Shown: positions 57,335-64,000 of the stretch, in pieces
Position numbering within the stretch: position 1 is the stretch's first letter
Layout of the letters: every line of letters begins with the position of its first letter
NCBI GenBank assembly: GCA_022835595.1
Contig: BQUP01000005.1
Span: 1,302,001-1,366,000, forward strand
Direction of reading: 5' to 3'
DNA from: Cystobasidium ongulense
Lineage: Eukaryota; Basidiomycota; Cystobasidiomycetes; Cystobasidiales; Cystobasidiaceae
Length of the DNA stretch: 64,000 bases
The notes under the pieces: model-generated
Database searches by the model: none
Told to the model about the DNA's origin: nothing
Seen by the model: only the letters and a program-made list of their open reading frames with translations
Position numbers and translations under genes: made by a program

Positions 57335-58081
57335 ATGGTACGCTGTCCTGCTGGCTGTCACCTCATCCTCGATACTGACGCTCCCTTGCACCCCGTCATT
57401 GCGCTTTCACGCACCTCCATCAGGCCGCCAACACGCAAGTCGTTTCACTCAGCTAGACTGAGCATGCTATAGCGCATAGTAGAGTACAACTAACACGCTC
57501 TCTACCATACAGCGCTGGCATCCAGACCCTGCTCGACGCTGAGAAAGAGGCAGCCAAGATCGTAGCAAAGGCCAGAGAGTGTGCGTGCAGAGCTTAATCC
57601 AGTTGCAATAGCAGCAAGGACTGATCAACTCACTCTCATGCTTACGCTTTTCCAAATGCAGACCGAACACAGCGTGTCAAGGACGCCCGCGGTGAGGCTG
57701 CAAAGGAAATAGAGGCCTACAAGAGCAAGCAAGAGTCCGAGTTCCAGGCGTTCGAGAAGGAGGTGTGTGGAGAGGACATAGCCTCGTTCTGCCAGTCGCT
57801 GGTTGTTCATAAAACTGACTTTCCATCCTCGTGGATGTATTAGCACACTGGAGACAACGACGCCCTCGCTGCTGAGCTGGACAAGCAGACCGATACCCAG
57901 CTAGACGAGATCCGGTCTCAATTCGGCAGGAACAAGCAGACTGTGGTTGACAAGCTATTGGAGCGGGTCATTGATGTGAGTTATACACATCATTGTATCA
58001 CGTAGACTGTTCTGACGCTTTCTATCTTTCGTTCAACAGGTCGAGCCGTCGCTACATCGCAACTACAAGAAGCCATCATAG
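57335..58081 (+). CDS. VMA10: V-type ATPase subunit G
   Basis: This is the subunit of the peripheral stalk of the vacuolar proton pump, pairing with subunit E. Six exons are read: 57335-57337 (ATG only), 57424-57434, 57513-57580, 57662-57762, 57844-57975 and 58040-58081, giving exactly 118 residues, as expected for the family. The product begins MAANTAGIQTLLDAEKEAAK IVAKAREYRTQRVKDARGEA, a close match to the family N-terminus. It continues KEIEAYKSKQESEFQAFEKE and ends VEPSLHRNYKKPS. The second intron starts GCAAGT (GC-AG) and ends at 57512. The 11-nt exon 2 encodes A-A-N-T. The intron arrangement is supported only by the protein match, but the match is strong. Confidence 0.88.
57435..57512 (+). 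other. VMA10: GC-AG intron in VMA10
   Basis: The intron runs from GCAAGT to CATACAG. It joins GCC GCC AAC AC to C GCT GGC ATC CAG, restoring the conserved A-G-I-Q-T-L-L. No GT donor in the region produces an open frame. It is the second GC-AG intron in the window. Confidence 0.75.
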
Positions 58082-58497
58082 TCTAGCTACATCCATGCAT
58101 CCCTTTTGTAGTTCTGTCACACCTCCTCATACACTCTCTATAAAGTGATAGAGCCTCTTTCTGTACCAGTTATACCAATGTAACGCTTTTCTGCCATCCT
58201 GCACGTTCGTTTCTCAACCATGACATCGGCCTGCTCGGAGTGACATGGCAGCTGGACTGTGGCAGGAGTGACCACCAGTCCTTCTAGTCCTGAAGATGCT
58301 TTGCCGAGCTTTTCCAACCATTACCGATGGAATGATGTCTTTCAGAGCATTGAAAACGTGACTTTTCTATCGAGCCCGATCACCTTTTTTCGAGAGATTT
58401 CACGAGTTGTTCTTGCTCTTCTGTCATTACAACAACGACATTTGATAGTAGCTTGACCATCGCACACTCCTTGAAGACTTCTAAGCTGCCTTCTGTC
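58082..58497. other. Intergenic region VMA10 to WD40 gene
   Basis: About 415 nt between tandem genes. It contains the VMA10 3' end and the promoter of the WD40 gene. An open frame at 58259-58456 has no features. Nothing else seen. Confidence 0.35.
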
Positions 58498-60005
58498 ATG
58501 GCTTCCCGTCCCTCTCTGCTGTACAACGCCGACAATACGCCTCTGTCACTGTCAAGTCGGATAGCATTCTCTACATCCCGACCAGCCCGAGCCTATGCAG
58601 TAGAAGAAGAAGGCGGTGGACCACCCTACGTAACGGACATTTTATCATATGATGACTTCTACATTGCCGCGAATACGGAAAATGTGATTAAATACTTGGA
58701 CAAGAATACTTTGAAGACTCTTCATGAAATACCTTCTGTTGGAAATGGTATCGTTAGAAGTATAACTAAGATGAATGCCGGACAAGGTGGTGGAGAAGGT
58801 TTGATCGTTACTTATGAAGATGGGAGCGTGGGAGTTTTCGATGTTAGAGATCCTAGTTCTACACCCAGGATGATCTTGAAAGGTGCGCTTTGATCTACAC
58901 GTCTTTGGCAAGGTCTTACGGATGCTTTTTATTCATCTATAGGACCCCAACCTGCACCATGTCTTTGTGCAAGCTCGAGCAAGAGTGATACATACATCGC
59001 GAGCGGGACGGAGCTTTACCACCATGAAGCTACGATTCGTATACAGTATGTTTCCTTCACACAAGATTCTGAAACTCGTTTGCTAATCTTTCGCAATCCA
59101 ATGTGTAATAATACAGTGACACACGACAAACGGGCAATCCACTACATATATACGCAGATACGCATTCAGACGATATTTCCGCTCTTTCTTTCCATCCGGA
59201 AGAAGAGCATCTCTTACTTAGCGGCGCGATGGACGGGCTGATCTCTACAATTGACGTCCGGATAGCGGAGGAAGATGATGCTATTTTACATACTGCTAAT
59301 GTCGGAGCTAGCTTGTCGAGAGTTGGCTGGATGCCTTTACCCGGAAGAACCGGAGCTTGGACTGGAGCCTTTGGCTTGACGAATATGGAGACATTGTCGA
59401 TATTTGATGCTGGGGACGAGGTGAGGCATGGCCTCCATCTTTTGCAGCGAGGACACATACTGACTAGGACTTTATATAGCTATCTGTCGTGAGAGAGTAT
59501 GGTGATGTGAGAGAAATTGAAAATCCACAATGGCAGACGCACTATGTCATAGACTGTCAAGGTCTGCCAGGCGGGCTAGCCTTAACAGCAGGAACGCGAG
59601 AGTAGGTTGATAAGCAGCGCTTGCTTTGGTTGACGAAGATGCTGAGTAGATTGACGTTCGCAGAGGGGCACTGGCGATAATGCAAGTTCCAGTACAGGGA
59701 GACTGGACGTTAGAACAAGTACTGCAACAAGACGGCCACTCGGATATTGTGCGCTCCTGTCGTTTAGATCTACAGCACGGGAGTGCAGCGACATGTGGTG
59801 AGGATGGGCAAGTTTGTCTCTGGACTGCCTCTTCGTCGACGACGTCTATGGCTGGTGTCAGTCAAGGTGCACAGTCTACGTCTACTGCCCCGCTAAAGGT
59901 AGGTTCGATTTGTCAACAGATATGCGATGCAGACTGACGAGTAGAGTACCTTCTCAGGCTTCCAATGAGCGGGAGAGCAAGTCTGCGAGGTATGCTCCGT
60001 ATTAG
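58498..60005 (+). CDS. WD40-repeat protein, WDR89-like
   Basis: This is a single beta-propeller of probable scaffolding role; the function of WDR89 is not well established. The start MASRPSLLYNADNTPLSLSS leads to repeats such as DILSYDDFYIAANTENVIKY, GEGLIVTYEDGSVGVFDVRD, HSDDISALSFHPEEEHLLLS GAMDGLISTIDVRIAEEDD, GWMPLPGRTGAWTGAFGLTN METLSIFD, and HSDIVRSCRLDLQHGSAATCGEDGQVCLW. Five introns are read, the last from GTAGGT near 59901 to CTTCTCAG, giving ASNERESKSARYAPY at the end. An A-P-Y end is typical of the family's C-terminus. Other acceptors for this intron would give different short ends. Confidence 0.8.
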
Positions 60006-60343
60006 AATAGATGTGTTTTTGTAATGTACACAATATTTCGCCACCGTGACCGGCAGCTTGTCGAGGACTGCGGAATACCAAAGCCTGGCTATTACGCTAG
60101 AGCGCAGTCAGGATTCCAGCGTTACCGTAGTCGCCTCTTCCTGCTTGCTGTTATACCCTGCTTGCCATGGTCGAACTGTTCATGGAATCCTTCGCAATGC
60201 AATCACGATGCTTGCTCTGCTCTTCTTCTCCCACCACTCACGCACTCACAGCGAATTTGATTCAGCGAAGCAGTACCTCTCTCTGTCACTCGCCAACTCC
60301 ACTACTGGTGTGTCCTATCCTGCTCGCACTCTGCCCCTCCATC

Positions 60344-62313
60344 ATGGCGTCGCCTACCTCTACCAAGTGAGTTTGAGCAGCAGGATGGACATGGCATGCA
60401 GGAACCACAAGCTGACGAGTGAGCGTGCGTGTGTGCTCTATCAGAGCATCCCAAGTAGGATGGATGTTTGTGCCTCAGGTGAGCTGCGTTGGCCGTCTGC
60501 TTGCATGCCATCTTGCTGACTTGCATAAACCACCGCCATCGACGACGAATGAATGATCCACCATCATCCAGTACTACACCTTCGTCAACAAGGACCCTGC
60601 AAAGCTGCACTGCTTCTACACCAAAAAGTCCACTCTCATCCACGGCGTTGAAGGCGAAGACTCGCAGCCATGCTACGGCCAGCAGGTGCGCTCGCTGCTC
60701 GCTGTCGTCGTCCTGTTCCTGCATCCCAAATTTCATGGGATGCGCGAGCAGGACAACCTGGACGAGAGTCGTCGCTAACTAGCTCAATGTGACACCTGCA
60801 GGACATCCACGAGAAGATCATGTCCCTCGGATACGAAGACTGCAAGGTCTTCGTCAGCACCGTCGACAGCCAGTCTTCAGCTGAAGGTGGAATCATCATC
60901 CAGGTCGTCGGCGAGCTCTCAAATCGCGGTGGACCCTGGAGGAAGTTTGCTCAGACATTCTTCCTCGCCGAGCAGCCCAATGGATACTTTGTCCTCAACG
61001 ACATTTTCAGATACATCAAAGAAGAATCCGATGAGGACGAGGCTGCAGATGAAGCTTCGCCTCCGCCGCAACAAGCTGCCGCCGCTGCTCCTTCCTCCAA
61101 CCAGCAGCAGGAGGTCACCTACGACCAGCTCAACAACGCTTCCATCGTCGGAGGACAACAGGCTTCTTCCTCCTCCGCTGCTCCTGCTCACCAAGACTTT
61201 GAGCTCGCTCAGCAACACGGCGCACCCGCTGATGCTGCTGGCGTCACCGTCGCTCCCCCTACCGAAGCACACCAGGAAGACGCTCGAGCCAACCTAGAAG
61301 AGCTCGCTAGCGGTCAAGCAGAACAGCAACAGGTTGTCGAGCTACATGAAGACCTCACTCAGGAACAGCTTGACTCGTCCGCCGCTCCTCAGCAATCGTC
61401 TGCTCAAGTCAATGGCGATCACTCTCACGCAGAGGAAGCTTCTCCAGCTGCTCCAGCTACTGAAGTTGAAGCTCCAGCAAGCGAGAAAGCAGCCGAGCCA
61501 GCTGCTGCACCTGCCGCTGCACCTCAGAAAGCCGAGCCCAAAGCTGCCCCCGCCCAAGCTTCCGCACCTGCAGCCGCGCAAGCACCACCCAAACCCTCTG
61601 CACCCAAGACCTGGGCGAACCTCGCAGCCGCAGGCCAGACCAAATGGAAACCTCAGGTTATGGCAGCTGCCGCTGGCGTAACATCATCAAACCCTACCTC
61701 TTCCACTGGTGCATCAAGATCTTCCACCCCAGCCGGCCCTTCTGACAAGACAGACAGTAGCAAAGGCGAACAACCATTCCAGCAACAACAAACACGAGGA
61801 CCTAACAACAACAAGCCACAACAACAACAGTCACAGCAAAACATCGAACCTCGCAAATTCACAAATATCGAAACACCTTACAGTATTGTCCTAGCTGGCA
61901 TTACAGAAGATATCTCACACGGTATGCTACGTTCGTGTTTGAGTGAGGCATTCGTACAGTACAATGGATCCCGTAAGAAACAAGCGAGACTATCCTACCT
62001 CGATATTGATCGACGAAAGAGCACGGCATATGTTGATTTCGAAGAGGAATGGCCACTCACGGAAGCTCTTTCCAAGGCTAGCTTAAAAATTGACGGAACT
62101 GAAATTGCCATTACTGAAGGTAAAGGAGACAGAAGAGACGCTACTGGTCTCGGAACTGGCCGTCTTAACAATGCTGGAAAAGGAAGAGGCCAAGGTCAGA
62201 ATCAGGGTCAGGGACCTAAAGGTGCGGGCGGTAATACTGGACCGAATAGAGGTGGTCCAAGAGATGGTCAGCAAAGAAGTGAAAGAGGTGGTCGTGGCGG
62301 CGGCAAGCAATGA
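60344..62313 (+). CDS. NTF2-like + RRM protein, G3BP/Bre5 type
   Basis: This is an RNA-binding scaffold of the G3BP/Bre5 family. Bre5 is cofactor of the Ubp3 deubiquitinase, and G3BP organises stress granules. The start MASPTSTKASQVGWMFVPQYYTF is spliced across two introns and gives NTF2-domain motifs KLHCFYTKKSTLIHG, EDSQPCYGQQDIHEKIMSLG, VDSQSSAEGGIIIQVVGELS and FFLAEQPNGYFVLNDIFRY. A disordered Gln/Ala/Pro/Glu-rich middle follows, of about 260 residues. The RRM near 61870-62110 reads PYSIVLAGITEDISHGMLRS and STAYVDFEEEWPLTEALSKA. The tail is RGG-rich (GQGPKGAGGNTGPNRGGPRD, GRGGGKQ). Only the acceptor after CTCTATCAG keeps the frame into the NTF2 domain. It ends TGA at 62311-62313. Confidence 0.88.
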
Positions 62314-62545
62314 ATGTGCAATCAGGTCTTTTGCATGCATCACTCTTTCATACCTACATCTCAACTATAAAAAACAAGCAACGCAATCAACAACAACAAC
62401 AATCAAGAAAACGACTAAGACTGCAAATCGTACCTTGCAATGCTTGATTACAATCCGAAGATTGAACCAAGTCTAATATGGGCATCACAAAATCGCAATA
62501 CTGCATCTCTTCCTTTCCGAATCTTCTCGATACCTTAGACGCGTG

Positions 62546-62547
<2 letters not shown>

Positions 62548-62580
<33 letters not shown>

Positions 62581-62592
62581 NNNNNNNNNNNN
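62548..62592. other. Poly-C run and assembly gap
   Basis: 33 consecutive C (62548-62580) are followed by 12 N (62581-62592). It sits in the 3' region of the G3BP/Bre5-like gene. It is most likely an unresolved homopolymer where sequencing failed, so the true length is unknown. Distances across this point should not be trusted. Confidence 0.95.
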
Positions 62593-63364
62593 GGAATGTA
62601 CACGCTCCGCGTCTACCGACTTCTCAGGTATAACTTCACCATGAGCTCCAAAAGCACGCATCATCCTTTGACCGATCTATCGATTACCTATCTACCCTCC
62701 TTTCAAAACACATAAGGACCCTACCTTTCTCTGGCGCACCGCACGAGTGTCATTTCTTCTACTACTTCTTCTTCATCCCTTCGTGTATAAAGTTAGCTAG
62801 CAAGATTCGTTCTTTTTTTTGGAGACAGTTGATGGTTTCGTGCAAGCAGGAAAGTCCCTGATTGAAAAGTAATTTCTTTGGAAGGATGAGCTGCCTTGAT
62901 GTGAAGTGACTGTCTTTGCGAGCTTTCTCAGTATACTTTGCTTACAATGTCTGACGAAAACACGTGCCGAGATTCGCCACCGTCAGGAAGTCTGTCAGAG
63001 CAGACAGGATGCACCGCAGAAGGAAGTCGAGGTGTGTTGCGAGACTGCAGGGAATGCGTACGGTGTCAGTCTGGTCTGTGTGTCGGGTTCTTTTCGCATG
63101 GAAGCTCCTTCTTGCATGAAGCTTTTCGGATGCTTCTCTGCTCTGCTTTGTGCATTCAAGACAGCACACACAGGTCGCACTCGCCATTATCCAGCAGCTA
63201 CACCCACCCACCACACACTCCTTCTGTAACCTGCTCTCGTCACCATCCTCCCCTCCAGCTCCCCGCTCGTCTGCCTGTTTGCTCGACCGTCTTCCGCTTG
63301 CATTTCCACCTCTCGACCTTCTCTCAGCACCACTACGCCAGCTTCAACACCACCACCACACAAG
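62593..63364. other. Intergenic region after the gap
   Basis: About 770 nt between the gap and the next start codon. It holds a T-rich run (TTCTTTTTTTTGG near 62810) and pyrimidine-rich leader sequence with CACACTCCTTC and CACCACCACCACACAAG right before the ATG at 63365. Open frames at 62906-63229 and 62938-63456 lie in leader DNA and lack features. Confidence 0.4.
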
Positions 63365-64000
63365 ATGAATGCAGACAGCAGACCCCCGCCGCCTGCCTAC
63401 AACAGGGTAGTCAACAAGGTCACCCGCGGCAAGAACCTCCGCCCGGTCGTGAGTAGCTTGACTGGCCTGCAAAGCACAGCAAAGCTGCGTGCATCACACG
63501 TCTGACGAGAGTCTTGCATCCCAATCCTCGCAGGTCATGCTGTGCGCCCTGTTGTCGTGAGTGGATGCAGCCGTGTGCAGCGTAGCTTTGCATGCTGAGG
63601 ACCGTGTGTGCAGCTTCATCTGGTTCCTCATCGTCGGAGTCGCCTACATCAAGTCCATCAACAGCGAAGGCGTCTCGGGAAAGCTGCTGGCTTCATACAT
63701 CATCCAGACCTCTCTCTACTTTGCTCTCTGCTTGCTATGCGTAGTCGGCTTCTGGGCTGCTTGGTCTGTAAGTGCAGGGATGTGCTTGCTTGTGGTCGCA
63801 GTTGTCACACCGTCCGCGTCGCTGCAGCTTGTCGACGACTCAGCTCAGCGACACACAGCTGACTGCCTGCTCTGACATTCGCATCCACCACCCACAGTCC
63901 AAGATCAAAGCAGGCAAGCTATGGGTCCTGTCCACCTATCTCGGCTCCGTCATCCTCATCGCCGCTCAAATCGTCCACATTGCCCTCCACTTTGCTTTCA
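63365..64000 (+). CDS. Multi-pass membrane protein, 3' end beyond the window
   Basis: Four exons are visible before the edge. The start MNADSRPPPPAYNRVVNKVT, with RGKNLRPV, is a short cytosolic leader. Hydrophobic segments follow: VMLCALLSFIWFLIVGVAYI, then LLASYIIQTSLYFALCLLCV VGFWAAW, and after a short SKIKAGKLW loop WVLSTYLGSVILIAAQIVHIAL, so at least three membrane helices. It looks like a four-helix vesicle or Golgi-type protein, but I do not recognise a family signature. The introns (GTGAGT, GTGAGT, GTAAGT donors) keep an open frame. The C-terminus is cut by the window. Confidence 0.65.

Noticed and set aside
1-64000. Transposons, LTR elements, viral fossils, CRISPR arrays, rRNA or tRNA genes
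   Set aside because: I saw no terminal repeats, reverse transcriptase or transposase motifs, capsid-like frames, repeat-spacer arrays or cloverleaf sequences while reading both strands. A dedicated search (tRNAscan, repeat library) was not possible.

Overview
The window is fungal nuclear DNA, most likely from a basidiomycete yeast or a small-genome filamentous basidiomycete. Supporting signs are protein-coding genes cut by many short introns (mostly about 50-110 nt, GT-AG, with some GC-AG), intergenic gaps often of only 100-300 nt, genes on both strands, and proteins whose closest recognisable relatives are fungal (PAN2, class II HDAC plus Arb2, Het-C, symplekin, Vma10, Psf3). I lean towards Pucciniomycotina because of the intron density and compactness, but this is inference. 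I see no operon, CRISPR array, rRNA, tRNA, transposon or viral fossil.

Left part (1-26.5 kb): the C-terminally cut GINS subunit PSF3 (minus), a large Sec7/PH ArfGEF-like protein (plus), an HDA1-type histone deacetylase with about 20 exons (minus), the deadenylase PAN2 (plus), a SETD6/Rkm4-type SET methyltransferase (minus), a triose-phosphate-transporter-family nucleotide-sugar/phosphate carrier (minus), an intergenic stretch with a doubtful minus-strand gene, an old-yellow-enzyme-family flavoprotein with a C-terminal membrane anchor (plus), a twin-CX9C MIX17/CHCHD2-like mitochondrial protein (minus), and an RNF216-like RBR ubiquitin ligase (plus).

Middle part (26.5-48.6 kb): an MFS transporter with a very long central loop (minus), a small unknown gene, a BAG-domain co-chaperone with a long coiled coil (minus), a Het-C family secreted protein with a PSYGR repeat tail (plus), a DHA1-type MFS transporter (plus), a small membrane protein (minus), a large DUF5923/DUF4449-type protein (minus), and a Dal5-type MFS transporter (plus) preceded by five tandem CCAAT boxes.

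Right part (48.6-64 kb): an intronless gene of unknown function (plus), a GFA-domain protein with a probable mitochondrial leader (minus), symplekin/Pta1 (minus), V-ATPase subunit G (plus), a WDR89-like WD40 protein (plus), a G3BP/Bre5-like NTF2+RRM protein (plus), an assembly gap flanked by poly-C, and the start of a four-helix-like membrane protein (plus) running off the right edge.

Most genes are housekeeping and unrelated to each other. mRNA metabolism is represented three times (PAN2, symplekin, G3BP/Bre5-like), chromatin and protein methylation twice, and transport by four carriers. The transporter, OYE and Het-C genes do not form an evident metabolite cluster. The oddities are mostly at the level of gene structure: a probable 5-nt microexon in het-c, an ATG-only first exon plus GC-AG intron in VMA10, a Sec7 domain with a His where the catalytic Glu should be, and a repeat-tailed Het-C. 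I did not find a convincing wholly new system.
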